From: a virus
Direction: 5' to 3' (one strand)
Virus record (IMG/VR): IMGVR_UViG_3300021417_000039
Coordinates: 1 to 26,373 of that record
Length of the DNA stretch: 26,373 nucleotides
Below the pieces are notes generated by a model. The model was given only the letters and a program-made list of their open reading frames with translations. It had not been told where the DNA came from and ran no database searches. Of the stretch, positions 7,631 through 16,916 are shown one piece after another. Made by a program: the position numbers and the translations under genes. Numbering within the stretch: the stretch's first letter is position 1; each line of letters starts with the position of its first letter.

Positions 7631-10600
7631 GAAGGCCGCTCCTCAACGCTGATAAGACTCAAACGCTGCGAGTCTATGAATTGTTGTAGTAGCGCACGTT
7701 GTTGGTTAACAACTCGCAGACGATATGTGAAATTGGCTTGTGATGTGCTGGTGTCTGTAAAAGTGAATGAGCCCCCAGAAACTTCAGCCATGGTACACGT
7801 TGTAACTCCGTGTTCACGGTCATCAAACTCGTGGTATGTGACTGTCCCAGTCAAAACTTTAGATTGAAGCTGAGACCAACCACCACCCCCAGTGCTACGC
7901 TCTAAAATAACCGTCGCTTCAGGCACAAAGTCTTGATTTGTAGGACACGCCTCATCCCATGTGTAGGTTCCTCGCCAACTAAGACTACAGTTAACCGTTT
8001 TAGGGTTGCCGTTGGTTGTAAAAGGCCCTACTTCAACTGAAGGGTTTAATGTAAGCAAGGTGGTATCACCACCATTTATCAGTTGTCCCGTTGTTACTGA
8101 GCCACCAAAGTATTCATTAGCATTTAAGTCACGCCAGCCCAAAGAAGCATTTTGTTTGGTCAAGGCGTCATAATCTGGCTCTCCATTTTGGTCTAGTATC
8201 GGGCTACCTTTCCATATCCATAAATTGTCTGGTCCAAACCCATCAGGATCCTTCACTTCCATGACGTTAGCTCGAACAGTTACTTCCCGAGCTGCTCTAA
8301 TAGTTCCCGTAAACTCTGTGTTTGCACCAATTTCCAACTTGCCAGTAATAGTATTGAGGTTAAAAAACACTACGCCTGCTTGACTGGCGAACTTAAGGTT
8401 ATCCATGTAAAGGTGAATTGATGAATTGTTGTTCCCGCCCTGAATACTTAAGCCTGTGAACTCTTCGTTTTCGTCTACCACGCCTAAGTAGTAAGTGCCG
8501 CCAAGCTCACCAAGCTGGTCTTCCAAAGCCTGCATGAAGTTAATAACAGAAAGCTCTTCACCCGCACTGTTTGTCACTTTTACTTCTTCAAACGACCGAA
8601 CCAGAGGTGCGCCGGCAATCCAATCGCCGTTCTCATCTTCATAGCCGATATTTACCTGCTTAAAGTCTGCAAATTGCGCCTCAACTGTCTTGGTACCTAC
8701 TTTCTGCTTAAGCCCAATTATCTCTGTGCTGTTGATTTGATTAGCGCTAACCGCTTCGGTTACGTTGTAAATAAGCTGCTGGTACTGGTCGCCCTGCTCA
8801 CTGGTTTGGGTACTCCAATAAGACACATCATTAGTAATCGCTTCAATGTGATCACCCAGTGCCGCTGGTAAACCTGGCCATTGAATTCGAGATATGATTT
8901 CTGGGTCTACTCTGTCGAACGTGGTACCTATCAAATCAGCCACGCTGAAGCTTAGCCAATTCGGGTCTACTTGGTCGCCATCAACAAGCCGATACCAAAC
9001 ATAGATAACGCCGTCGTGTGGGGTGTTTGTAATAGTAACGGTGTCGCCTTTACCCATATAAATGGCGCTATCGAAATGCTCCTGCTCATCGCCATCATAG
9101 GAGTACTTCCATTCATAAGTTGCGTTGTTATGGGGAAGAGTAGGGCCGTTAATCACAATGCGACCAGGCAACACATTTACTACCACACCTTGTGTGGGCG
9201 TCGACGGTACTCCAATAGTAATGTCTCGTCCGATGCCTGGACTGGTTCTAAATCGGTTTCGTGCAGATACTGCTACGGTATAAACACCAACAGGCAAGTG
9301 CGCTAAGCTCTGAGCTCTGTTTGCAGGCGTAAATGTTAGTTGAGTCTCGGGTGTTTGGCTGTCTTTGTTGCTGACTGAAACAACATAGCTGATCACGTTA
9401 GCCGGCGATGGATGGTCCCACGTTAAAACACCTTGCCGCCAGCTGTCATTTGGGGTGGTTGTCCACAGTAAGTTTTCAGGAGCCTGGACAACGGTAGCAT
9501 CTGGCAAAGATGTGTTTGGCGTTAAGTCGCCTTCAGCAGCTTCAAAGCTGTCAGGGTAAATCTGCGGGCCATCTTCTATTAGCTGCAGTTTGGTCTGATG
9601 TTTTTCAGTATCAAAGTCTCTGTCTTCAACGGTAAATTCTTTACTCACGCCTGTTTCGACATCAACAAACTTTATACATGTACCAGGAATGATATCTAGC
9701 CTAACACCCGGGACAATGTGTGTAGCCATAAAACCCGCGCGGCTACGCTCCATTGCCAGTTTGCCTATTCGCTGCGCTTGATGGTCGCGGGTTATTAGCG
9801 TGAAGCGCAGGTTTGACTCTAAGTAAGCACCGTCGTTTTCGCGGTACTCGGCGCTCTTTACCACAGGGGCATTGGTCATTTGCCACTTGTGATTTGGGCT
9901 AACAAACTCGGTTTTGACCGTGTTAATTTTTTCTTTGTAAGGGCGATGAGGACGGTACTCTGGAAACGTCATTGAGTCGTTATCTACGTCAATGACTATT
10001 GTTGCTGGGCCAGCATACATAGCGGGCTTAAAGTAGACGACACCACCTACACGATAGGGTTTGCCTCCCATGCACGCCATAATTTGGTTAAGCATGTCTT
10101 GCTGACGCATGCCGTTATTTAAAACGCCATTTACCTCAAAGCGCGTTCCTGTTTGCTCATTGCCCTCTGCGTCTCTATAGATAGCCTGTTCATCGCAGTA
10201 GTTGGCGGTAACAGCAATAAAGTCCATAGGAAGGCGTCGACGAGGAACAGGCTTTGCGCCGTAACGGCGTAAGCAGTCGTAACTACATAGCGCTGGGTTG
10301 CTTGACCACTCCCATGTTGATTCATCATCAAAACGGTGCTCACCATCACCACCTTGCGTCGTGTCTTTTCTGGGGTCGTAAACCTTGTGGCCACGAACAA
10401 CGAATTTAATTTCGTTTAGCCCGCTCGGGAACGCTTCATCATCAACTTTAATTTTTAACGTCACATAGGTTTGGTTTACGCCTATATGTTCCGATGTCCA
10501 CCCACTGATATATTGGTTAGCAAGTGGGCACACTGTGGTTTGGTCGCCTAAATAGATTCGGCTGGAAACTAAACCTGAAAGCTCACTCTTGGTTTTCCCC

Positions 10601-10971
10601 TCTATTTCATAAATATCTACGCTCTCACACGGATGGCCAATAAGGTGAAGCACCATTATGTGGTAGTCATCACCACCGATAGTGGGCTTGGCATAGCCGA
10701 CGATTTTGCCGCCTACTAGCGCCTCGCCATACACTATTTTTCTTACATCGTTAGCGTTGGTATTTAACGACTGGTCAGTGGCAGGGTCAGATGCATAGTC
10801 GCCCATATCGGGTGTAAGGGCATCACCCAGAAAATGCGTTACTGCAGCTCCGCCAACGCCAATTGCCACTGCACTTAGTGCAGCTGAAAGACCAACACCT
10901 AAAACCGTAACCGAAGCGCCTACCGCTGCGGCTCCCAATCCTAATGCAACGCCGACAGCTACTGGTGGCAT
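7627..10971 (-). CDS. Lambda J-like central tail fibre / host specificity protein
   Basis: This is a tail tip attachment protein of 1114 residues. ATG at 10971 is preferred because GGAG lies six bases upstream; an upstream TTG at 11040 would overlap the preceding gene by 82 bp. Residues 1-52 are a Gly/Ala-rich hydrophobic stretch like the segment found in lambda I/J tail-assembly proteins. A Phage-tail_3-like region follows (about 200-430). Fibronectin type III-like modules begin near residue 500 (WTTTPNDSWRQGVLTWDHP). A DUF1983-like central-fibre region with VGTKTVEAQFADFKQVNIG and LGVVDENEEFTGLS follows, then a C-terminal beta domain. It forms the central tip that contacts the host receptor and plugs the tail tube. 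Confidence 0.9.
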   Translation of the reverse strand: MPPVAVGVALGLGAAAVGASVTVLGVGLSAALSAVAIGVGGAAVTHFLGDALTPDMGDYASDPATDQSLNTNANDVRKIVYGEALVGGKIVGYAKPTIGGDDYHIMVLHLIGHPCESVDIYEIEGKTKSELSGLVSSRIYLGDQTTVCPLANQYISGWTSEHIGVNQTYVTLKIKVDDEAFPSGLNEIKFVVRGHKVYDPRKDTTQGGDGEHRFDDESTWEWSSNPALCSYDCLRRYGAKPVPRRRLPMDFIAVTANYCDEQAIYRDAEGNEQTGTRFEVNGVLNNGMRQQDMLNQIMACMGGKPYRVGGVVYFKPAMYAGPATIVIDVDNDSMTFPEYRPHRPYKEKINTVKTEFVSPNHKWQMTNAPVVKSAEYRENDGAYLESNLRFTLITRDHQAQRIGKLAMERSRAGFMATHIVPGVRLDIIPGTCIKFVDVETGVSKEFTVEDRDFDTEKHQTKLQLIEDGPQIYPDSFEAAEGDLTPNTSLPDATVVQAPENLLWTTTPNDSWRQGVLTWDHPSPANVISYVVSVSNKDSQTPETQLTFTPANRAQSLAHLPVGVYTVAVSARNRFRTSPGIGRDITIGVPSTPTQGVVVNVLPGRIVINGPTLPHNNATYEWKYSYDGDEQEHFDSAIYMGKGDTVTITNTPHDGVIYVWYRLVDGDQVDPNWLSFSVADLIGTTFDRVDPEIISRIQWPGLPAALGDHIEAITNDVSYWSTQTSEQGDQYQQLIYNVTEAVSANQINSTEIIGLKQKVGTKTVEAQFADFKQVNIGYEDENGDWIAGAPLVRSFEEVKVTNSAGEELSVINFMQALEDQLGELGGTYYLGVVDENEEFTGLSIQGGNNNSSIHLYMDNLKFASQAGVVFFNLNTITGKLEIGANTEFTGTIRAAREVTVRANVMEVKDPDGFGPDNLWIWKGSPILDQNGEPDYDALTKQNASLGWRDLNANEYFGGSVTTGQLINGGDTTLLTLNPSVEVGPFTTNGNPKTVNCSLSWRGTYTWDEACPTNQDFVPEATVILERSTGGGGWSQLQSKVLTGTVTYHEFDDREHGVTTCTMAEVSGGSFTFTDTSTSQANFTYRLRVVNQQRALLQQFIDSQRLSLISVEERPS

Positions 10972-11375
10972 GGTACGCTCCAACAACCTTTTGCATGACT
11001 CAACGGCAGAGTGGCGAGGCCACTCAATGTCGCCACCCAAATTTTGCCGCTAGCAACAACCCCTAAGGCATCACCCGTGTCGGTTTCAACAAGTACCAAG
11101 TCACCGCGACCTGCGTTTAAACGGGGTTTAAGCGGACCAAATATGGCATTTAACGTACTTTTAATATCGCCATGGCCATATTTAATTAATGCCTTGGCTG
11201 CCCCTTTTTCAGTGGTGTATTTACCTCTAAACGGCTCTGCAAAATCTTTTCCTGTCATCGCGTGAACAGCATTTGCAGCGAACAAGCAGCAATCAAACGT
11301 GCCCCACTCAAACGGGGTGTCTAAATGCTCTTGCAGGTAAGTGACAAGCTTTTCTGGCCAATTCTTGTTTCTCAT
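10959..11375 (-). CDS. NlpC/P60-like tail assembly protein (DUF6950-like, lambda K analogue)
   Basis: This 138-residue protein has the motif EWGTFDCCLFAANAV near residues 23-37, resembling the Asp-Cys nucleophile motif of NlpC/P60 cysteine peptidases; a later GDLVLVE matches the region that leads to the catalytic His in that fold. In phage tails such proteins (lambda K) sit between the L-like and J proteins, and they are thought to cut peptidoglycan during DNA entry or help tip assembly. It starts with ATG at 11375 in an ATGA overlap with the upstream gene and overlaps J by 13 bp. The exact family (DUF6950) is from memory of its pattern. Confidence 0.8.
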   Translation of the reverse strand: MRNKNWPEKLVTYLQEHLDTPFEWGTFDCCLFAANAVHAMTGKDFAEPFRGKYTTEKGAAKALIKYGHGDIKSTLNAIFGPLKPRLNAGRGDLVLVETDTGDALGVVASGKIWVATLSGLATLPLSHAKGCWSVPCHQ

Positions 11376-12013
11376 CGTTGGTGGGCTCCGCTTCTACCGC
11401 GCGTTGAACGTCTACCGCCACCGCCGTAATTTGTCTTAACTGGAAGGCTGGAAAGAGGGGAGCCTGCGATCACTTCTACAAGGTCAAAAAATCGGTCTCC
11501 CGGGTGAAGTTCTTGCTGCGCTGCATCGGTGGTTTTTACCACTTCGACAGGTTGAGCCCATCGCTCGAACCAGTCGTTAATCGTGATTTTGATAACCGCA
11601 GGTTTGTTCGCGGCGCGTTTACCTGTAATAACTTTTAGGTCAACCATTTCTGCATCGATAAAATAATCAGCGCCTTCTGTTATTTGGCGGTTCTCATCGA
11701 ACGCGACTAGATGGATGAAACACTCGCGACCGTTGGGGTCTTCGTTCATGACTTCACTGAGCAACGATGGGTCACGCACAACAAGTGAAAGCGTGGTTCT
11801 GTTGCCACTTTGGCTCGCGTTCTCTCTAACTCTGCCAATGCTGCCAAGCTCACCTATGCCTAGATAGGTCTGCCCGTTATAAACGCGGGTGCCCACACCT
11901 GTGTGAACTCGTACCCAGCCAGACTTAAAGTTTAATTCTGCAAAGGCGAGCAAGCGTGACGGGCTTGCCTGTGCGGCTTCTAACATCGTGGGTGAAATTG
12001 CGCTCTCAATCAT
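11372..12013 (-). CDS. DUF2163-like tail tip/hub protein (213 aa)
   Basis: The sequence VRVHTGVGTRVYNGQTYLGIGELGSIGRV near residues 34-62 is typical of the DUF2163/phage BR0599 group, which in phages and gene transfer agents sits directly before the NlpC/P60-like and J-like proteins and is part of the tail-tip hub (functional analogue of lambda L). The C-terminal 20 residues are Gly/Arg-rich and probably flexible. ATGA overlaps at both ends place it in the tail-tip translational unit. The family assignment rests on gene order and motif style. Confidence 0.7.
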   Translation of the reverse strand: MIESAISPTMLEAAQASPSRLLAFAELNFKSGWVRVHTGVGTRVYNGQTYLGIGELGSIGRVRENASQSGNRTTLSLVVRDPSLLSEVMNEDPNGRECFIHLVAFDENRQITEGADYFIDAEMVDLKVITGKRAANKPAVIKITINDWFERWAQPVEVVKTTDAAQQELHPGDRFFDLVEVIAGSPLSSLPVKTNYGGGGRRSTRGRSGAHQR

Positions 12014-12621
12014 GTGAATGCCTCTTCAAAATCAAGCGTAATATTGCGGTACAAACGGCGGTTGCCAGACAGCTGCTGTATTTGTTCTGGTTTAATCCAT
12101 CGCGCGATGGTTTTAAGCGAAGAAACATCGCTTTGGATAACACTGTTGTCTGTGGCGGGCTCGCGTAATTCGTTCGTAAAGTAAAGCGTGGTGCGACCAA
12201 ACTCATCGGCATAGCAGTCTTGCCTAATCTCAAGCAGCTGCTCGCCAATCACACAGCGGTCCATTGCACTTGCAACCAAAAGGTTGGGTTCAAACCCATC
12301 GGCGTTTAACATCATGCCGTACTGGCCAGCGCCATTTACTCTAGGAACGCCTGCCCACAATCCGCTTTGTTGGTTAAAGGTTGTGTCGTACAAACGCGTT
12401 TTATTAACAGGGCCGCGCAAGTGAGCTAAGTGCGCCTTCAGCACCTTGCATTCTTCAAATGTCAGCACTGAAAACTTGTATGAAACAATCCATCGTTCGC
12501 CTGGGTTCTCGACAATATGCTCAAATCCATTAAATGAACTTCTGTTCATCTTGGTGTTGAACTGAGGAACGAACAGGCAACGGCTAACGGGAAGTTCAGG
12601 GAAATCAAAAATCTCATTCAT
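12010..12621 (-). CDS. Probable distal tail (Dit-like) protein (203 aa)
   Basis: This 203-residue protein begins MNEIFDFPELPVSRC and is coupled by ATGA overlaps to the tape measure gene upstream and the DUF2163-like gene downstream. The slot just after the tape measure is normally filled by the distal tail protein (lambda M, or Dit), which forms a ring at the tube end. The content fits: a compact alpha/beta protein with an N-terminal stretch rich in Arg/Trp (NPGERWIVSYKFSVLTFEE). No named family is certain. Function is inferred mainly from position. Confidence 0.65.
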   Translation of the reverse strand: MNEIFDFPELPVSRCLFVPQFNTKMNRSSFNGFEHIVENPGERWIVSYKFSVLTFEECKVLKAHLAHLRGPVNKTRLYDTTFNQQSGLWAGVPRVNGAGQYGMMLNADGFEPNLLVASAMDRCVIGEQLLEIRQDCYADEFGRTTLYFTNELREPATDNSVIQSDVSSLKTIARWIKPEQIQQLSGNRRLYRNITLDFEEAFT

Positions 12622-14981
12622 GCGGCCATCGTCCCACTTAAGCTTTGCGATAATTCGCCACCATTAGAAAAGTCTTCTCGCAGCTGGGCTTGCCACTGCA
12701 GCTGCGCCATTTCCACGCTCTCGCGTATTTTTTCTTCCATGCCTGGTACCGCATTTGTTGCGTCTATGTTGTTGGTGATATAGAACACTCGTGAACCGCC
12801 ACTCCTTCCGCCCGGTGCTCGTGAATCATTTGAGGCGACCATGCTTTCAAAGCTACGACGTTGTTGAGGGTTGAGTACCATCTCGTCGTTTCTCAGCCAC
12901 CAGGTTCCCTCTCTAACATTCTTGTCTAACCCACCGTGCGCTTGGCCTTGCATTGTGACGCCTTTAATATTTGCAATCAGGCTTGCTCCAGTTGCTGCGG
13001 CCTTAGCCATCTCTGGAATGTTTAAAGGGTAGGGTAGCGCCATCGCATTACTGACCGCCGTTGACAAATTCATGACACCTTGCGCAATAGCAAAACCTTT
13101 ACTAATGGCAAAAAGAACTTTGTAGGCTTTTGACTGTTTACCCGCGAATGCACCCGTAATACTAGCTAAGCCGTCAAATATTTGTGCCGAACTGCCTAGT
13201 ATCATGTTGCGCTTGGCTGCTTCTAACGCTGCTAATTCATCTTCATGCTTCTTGCGAGCTGCAAAAATTAAGTCTAACCCTTGCTGCTCGGTGATTCTCT
13301 TTTGCTCCATCGCTTCAGTAATGATTGCCATTTCATTCTGCGCGTTGATGCGAAGCGCTTCTTCGCGCGTTGCATATTTTAGACGAAGCCTTTCATACTC
13401 ACTGTTTTGCTCTTCAGGCGTTGATGTTCTTTCTTCAGGAACGAAAGGTTCTGGTGCGTTGAAGCTGTTATCGTTGGCTGCAGGTCTTTGAAGTCTGAAC
13501 TCAGCAAGAGACTTTGCAGCTGCCAGCTGCTCATTCATTGCGTTAATTGCGCCATCTCGCTCTGCAAAAACATCCTGTAGAACTTGGTCTCTCGCTTGGT
13601 TTGAAGCAGCAATTCGAGCCTTTGCAGTCTCTTTTGCTTTTTCAGTTACCCTGTCATAGGTCCCATCAATGCGGGACAGCTCACCATCTAAATTAAATGA
13701 ATCTCCATCAAAGGGGTTGAGTACATCCACTAGCTCGCTCGCATATGCGCCAGCCTTTTTTATAAGTCGTTGTAACTCTAATAAAACCGTGTCTCTAAAT
13801 AGGCCAGTGTAAGTTTTGGCTACTCTTTCCAGATTGGCTAACTCGACAGTTAGTATCTGAACCATTCCTTTAATGTTCTGAGGGAAATACTTAAATGCAT
13901 CAGCAAGCAACCCAAGCGTTTCTTCAGTGATCGCTTTTGCTGCTAAAACTTGTAGTGGGAATTGATTAACTGCACCTATAGCCAAGTCAATCGAATCAAA
14001 AACAGAATCTGCCCAGCCCGACCATGCTCCAGCGTAAGCTGACAAATAGGCGACCATCTCTCCGCTGGCTACGATAGAAGTTAAACTCCCAAGGGCTTCA
14101 CCAATACCAGAAATAGTATTTGTTAGTCCGCCAAAATCGTTTGATGCTTTGTTTACTTCTGATACCAGTGTCTTGAAGTTGTTTGAAACAACAGTCATTG
14201 CTTGACTGGCGGTAGGTGCCATCTTTCCAAATTCTGTGTTTATGGCTTCAGATTGGTTAATTAGCGCAGCTATAAGCTTCTGGCTAGTTAACTCACCGTT
14301 TTCAGCCATTTCTCTTAATTCACCAGTTGTCGCGCCGAGTTGCTCTGAAAGTGCCTCTAATAATCTTGGTGCTTGCTCCGCGACACTATTAAATTCATCC
14401 CCTCTAAATACACCTGAAGCAAGTGCTTGAGCAAGTTGACGTATGGAGCCTTCTGCTTCTTGGGTAGAAGCCCCGCTAATAACAAAAGATTGATTGACTG
14501 CTCGTGTTACAGCTAAGAGTTGTTCTTCATTAACACCTAACTCCTGCGTAGCCCTTGCCATTTTGGCGTAGATTTCAGTTGTTGTTGTAATTGCAGAATA
14601 CGATCTATTGGAAAGCTGAAGTAGCTGCTTCTGTAGCGCAAACCTTTCTTTATCCGACGCCGTTACCAACTTCAACTGATTATCGAGACGTTTCATTTCA
14701 TCCGAGAAGCGGATGACATCCCCAATTCCCATTGCAGCGATTAATCCTGCGATACCACCTGTTAAAAGGTTAACAGGTGAAAACATTGTCCTAATATTCG
14801 CGGTAAGTTGACCTTTTGCAGCAGAGAGACCTGCAACCTGCGCGCTTGTTCGCTGGGCTTGATTGCCAGACTGGCGAGTCGTGTTAGTGAATTTTTCTTG
14901 AGCTGTGCGAGCACGTTGTGTCTCACTTACTAAGCCACTTGCGTCACCCCTTAGCCGAATACCAGTTACTATTTCACTCAT
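12618..14981 (-). CDS. Tail tape measure protein
   Basis: This 787-residue protein contains a classic tape-measure N-terminal domain (about residues 85-280), including FSDEMKRLDNQLKLVTAS and the motif ALASGVFRGDEFNSVAEQAP. A short hydrophobic helix lies near 70-90, further amphipathic or hydrophobic helices lie in the middle, and a Glu/Ala-rich coiled coil spans about 520-600. Near 600-665 is a second hydrophobic region (AFAGKQSKAYKVLFAISKG). It sets tail length and is threaded through the tube; at about 0.15 nm per residue the tail would be roughly 118 nm. ATG at 14981 overlaps the chaperone T stop (TAATG), as usual for this gene pair. Confidence 0.95.
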   Translation of the reverse strand: MSEIVTGIRLRGDASGLVSETQRARTAQEKFTNTTRQSGNQAQRTSAQVAGLSAAKGQLTANIRTMFSPVNLLTGGIAGLIAAMGIGDVIRFSDEMKRLDNQLKLVTASDKERFALQKQLLQLSNRSYSAITTTTEIYAKMARATQELGVNEEQLLAVTRAVNQSFVISGASTQEAEGSIRQLAQALASGVFRGDEFNSVAEQAPRLLEALSEQLGATTGELREMAENGELTSQKLIAALINQSEAINTEFGKMAPTASQAMTVVSNNFKTLVSEVNKASNDFGGLTNTISGIGEALGSLTSIVASGEMVAYLSAYAGAWSGWADSVFDSIDLAIGAVNQFPLQVLAAKAITEETLGLLADAFKYFPQNIKGMVQILTVELANLERVAKTYTGLFRDTVLLELQRLIKKAGAYASELVDVLNPFDGDSFNLDGELSRIDGTYDRVTEKAKETAKARIAASNQARDQVLQDVFAERDGAINAMNEQLAAAKSLAEFRLQRPAANDNSFNAPEPFVPEERTSTPEEQNSEYERLRLKYATREEALRINAQNEMAIITEAMEQKRITEQQGLDLIFAARKKHEDELAALEAAKRNMILGSSAQIFDGLASITGAFAGKQSKAYKVLFAISKGFAIAQGVMNLSTAVSNAMALPYPLNIPEMAKAAATGASLIANIKGVTMQGQAHGGLDKNVREGTWWLRNDEMVLNPQQRRSFESMVASNDSRAPGGRSGGSRVFYITNNIDATNAVPGMEEKIRESVEMAQLQWQAQLREDFSNGGELSQSLSGTMAA

Positions 14982-15271
14982 TACTTACTCATCGTGCAAA
15001 GTTTTGTGATTTCATCTGCGAATGTTCGACCCATTATTCGAAGCCCTTTGTATTGTTGACTCGTAAATTCGCGACCCGACATAAACGCATCATCGCGGAC
15101 GGCTTTAACATCAAGGCCAAGGCAAACATTTTGATTCCACAAATACAGGTCTTCTGTCTCAATGAACCATTCGACGATAGGCCAGTTTTCCTCTAGAACT
15201 TCATAACGCTCGTCCGAGCGCATTACTTTGTTCAACTCTCCTAAATGGCTCGATAATCCGAGCTCCTGCAT
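14981..15271 (-). CDS. Tail assembly chaperone T domain (DUF1799-like), probably made as a G-T frameshift fusion
   Basis: The region ENWPIVEWFIETEDLYLWN followed by GLDVKAV matches the DUF1799 phage family found before tape-measure genes. The ATG at 15271 has no convincing Shine-Dalgarno. The same frame is open upstream to at least 15346 and reads LEGAARHWAVGPQTPQKEID, so it continues sensibly into gene G. A slippery A AAA AAC at 15346-15352 in the G frame would shift ribosomes by -1 into it, giving a 230-residue G-T fusion (109 + 121). In lambda, gpGT recruits tail tube subunits onto the tape measure. The stop overlaps the tape-measure start. Confidence 0.85.
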   Translation of the reverse strand: MQELGLSSHLGELNKVMRSDERYEVLEENWPIVEWFIETEDLYLWNQNVCLGLDVKAVRDDAFMSGREFTSQQYKGLRIMGRTFADEITKLCTMSK

Positions 15272-15288
15272 TTGCTCAGTTAGGGCAT

Positions 15289-15672
15289 CTATCTCTTTTT
15301 GCGGGGTTTGCGGCCCGACTGCCCAGTGCCTGGCTGCCCCTTCAAGTTTTTTGCTACGATTCCCGTGGCTGCTTCGTGGTATGCGTTAATGAAGCCCATT
15401 CGCACATATGCTGCACTTTTAAATAAAGCTTCTTTTGTTTTTGCGGTACAGGGGAGTGGTTTTCCGTCTTCATCTTGAATGTCACTACCAAATGCAGTGA
15501 CGACACGAACACAGAATTTAACGTCATCGCCAATGAGCTTGTCGTACTCGTCTTGATTTAAAACCTCAAAACTTGCAGTGCATTTTTGAGATTCGGTATG
15601 GCCGCCATCAATTGGCACTTCAATTGATACAGGCCATTCGATTTCACGTTTTTTCGTTAAGATAAATGGCAT
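15289..15672 (-). CDS. Tail assembly chaperone G
   Basis: This 127-residue protein lies between the tail tube and tape-measure genes, the standard slot for lambda gpG-type chaperones. It begins MPFILTKKREIEWPVS and has an acidic body (QDEYDKLIGDDVKF). Its C-terminal tail, read only without frameshifting, is basic and low in complexity (GQSGRKPRKKR). Loss of that tail in favour of the T domain after residue 109 is the expected outcome of the slippery site. The start ATG at 15672 has a weak GAGAA element about nine bases upstream. It keeps tape measure protein soluble during tail assembly. Confidence 0.85.
   Translation of the reverse strand: MPFILTKKREIEWPVSIEVPIDGGHTESQKCTASFEVLNQDEYDKLIGDDVKFCVRVVTAFGSDIQDEDGKPLPCTAKTKEALFKSAAYVRMGFINAYHEAATGIVAKNLKGQPGTGQSGRKPRKKR
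15346..15352 (-). promoter_or_regulatory. Programmed -1 frameshift slippery site A AAA AAC
   Basis: On the minus strand, codons 107-109 of chaperone G read GCA AAA AAC, containing the heptamer A AAA AAC in the correct X XXY YYZ phase. A -1 slip here leads directly into the open T frame. The downstream 45 bases are GC-rich, with a short CCAG/CTGG stem and a GGGG...CCCC pairing possibility that could stimulate slipping. Position and phase match the lambda G/GT arrangement. Confidence 0.85.
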
Positions 15673-15765
15673 GGTTGATTCTCAAATAGAGGTGCCATCC
15701 CTGGCGGTGAGTAAATCGCTGACTCCTTTGCTCAGCGCTTTTATCGCCCTACGGGGCACGTTGTA

Positions 15766-16713
15766 TTAGCTGGTCTTGATAATACTGTGATGGCCTTTGA
15801 TAACCCTGAAACCACAATCCCACGCTTGTTTGCCTTTAATAGCGGTAGGCTTAACCGTTAAGATTTGAATACCTGAACTCGACTGTTCAAACACTTCTCC
15901 ATTGGCTACGCCGTGGGTGAATGTAAATGGAACAAGTGTTGAAGTTCGCATTAAGGCGAAGGGGTCGAAAGTTGACAGTGCTGGGCTTTCAATAATGAAC
16001 TTTCCTTCTTCGCTCCAACTTTCAATAAACACTTGGTTTTGCTCAGTTCCCTCGTCATGTTCAACATTATGATTGTCGGCAAGCTCATACTCATAGAGGT
16101 TGAGAGCTTGAGCATCCAAAGTAAATTTGGTGTTGGAATTACTTAGTGGGAGAGGATCCTGAAATCCGCTGAAATCTGGTTGAGGTGGCAGGCCCTCGAT
16201 GGTGTCGCCGTAGATTCCTTTAACCTCAAAAGTTAGGTATCCCAGTTCGTTTATTTTTCCAGCGACGGTAAGGGATGATTTTCCTGCAAGTAAAATGTGA
16301 TACATCCCTTCCCAGTAAAAGTAGAACGTACCGTCTTGCTCTTCCGATGCATTAAGAACCCGGTTATGGGTCACTTCATTGGCAACATCGGTTTTTTCGT
16401 CACGCATAGCCGTTTGCAGGATTGCACTGTATGCAGCTGCGCTTGATGCATCACCAGAGCCCGCTATTTCCACAGGGATGGTAAGTGTCATCATTTCACC
16501 AGCGTGTATGACCTTCTCTCCACCTTGCTCACCCGTATCTAAATCACGTGTAATTTGTTCGCTCTGATAAGGATCAACCGCCAACCCTTTGGTGAGTATC
16601 GCAAGAGGTTGTGCGCCAGCAGCGATATAGTCAGCGCCTTTTGTGTCGCTGTCTCTGCGAAGCGCCATCACCACAAATTTTTTGTCGTGTCTAAACCCTG
16701 GAGTGATACTCAT
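15766..16713 (-). CDS. Major tail (tube) protein
   Basis: This 315-residue protein begins MSITPGFRHDKKFVV. The segment FEVKGIYGDTIEGLPPQPDFSGFQDPLPLS near the middle (from about residue 160) is characteristic of long-tail tube subunits. Further support is the order: connector, tail terminator, small protein, this gene, chaperones, tape measure. The subunit polymerises into the tube around the tape measure. It starts in an ATGA overlap with the 68-aa gene. A 93-bp spacer separates it from chaperone G and holds no gene. The size is larger than lambda gpV and agrees with tube proteins of Mu-like siphophages. Confidence 0.85.
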   Translation of the reverse strand: MSITPGFRHDKKFVVMALRRDSDTKGADYIAAGAQPLAILTKGLAVDPYQSEQITRDLDTGEQGGEKVIHAGEMMTLTIPVEIAGSGDASSAAAYSAILQTAMRDEKTDVANEVTHNRVLNASEEQDGTFYFYWEGMYHILLAGKSSLTVAGKINELGYLTFEVKGIYGDTIEGLPPQPDFSGFQDPLPLSNSNTKFTLDAQALNLYEYELADNHNVEHDEGTEQNQVFIESWSEEGKFIIESPALSTFDPFALMRTSTLVPFTFTHGVANGEVFEQSSSGIQILTVKPTAIKGKQAWDCGFRVIKGHHSIIKTS

Positions 16714-16916
16714 GATTTCTTCTCCTGTGCTTTTGGCTGCGCTTTGGTTTCAATTGGGCGGTCTTCAACAACCACGACTTTTAGCTTTGGATGTGCACTA
16801 ATTTGTGCGCGTTTGCCGTCGCTTAGCTCACCCGTTTTAAACTTGTTTTCACCAGGCTTAAACGTTACGGCTGCACGCGTAATATCGTTGTCGCTGGCAT
16901 TGGTCACTATGATCAT
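16710..16916 (-). CDS. Small tail-module protein (68 aa), unknown
   Basis: The ATG at 16916 is chosen over an upstream TTG at 16967 because it forms an ATGA overlap with the previous gene. The 68-residue product begins MIIVTNASDNDITRAAVTF and ends in a Lys/Gln/Pro-rich tail (AQPKAQEKKS). It also overlaps the tail tube gene by ATGA, so all three are translationally coupled. Small beta-rich proteins with a charged tail occur at this place in several tail modules, but I do not recognise a family and assign no function. Confidence 0.75.
   Translation of the reverse strand: MIIVTNASDNDITRAAVTFKPGENKFKTGELSDGKRAQISAHPKLKVVVVEDRPIETKAQPKAQEKKS

Noticed and set aside
10972-11040. Longer J start (TTG at 11040)
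   Set aside because: It would overlap the NlpC/P60-like gene by 82 bp; ATG at 10971 has a good GGAG.
15673-15765. Stem GCCC/GGGC in the gap before chaperone G as terminator
   Set aside because: The stem is only four base pairs and no T tract follows on the minus strand.
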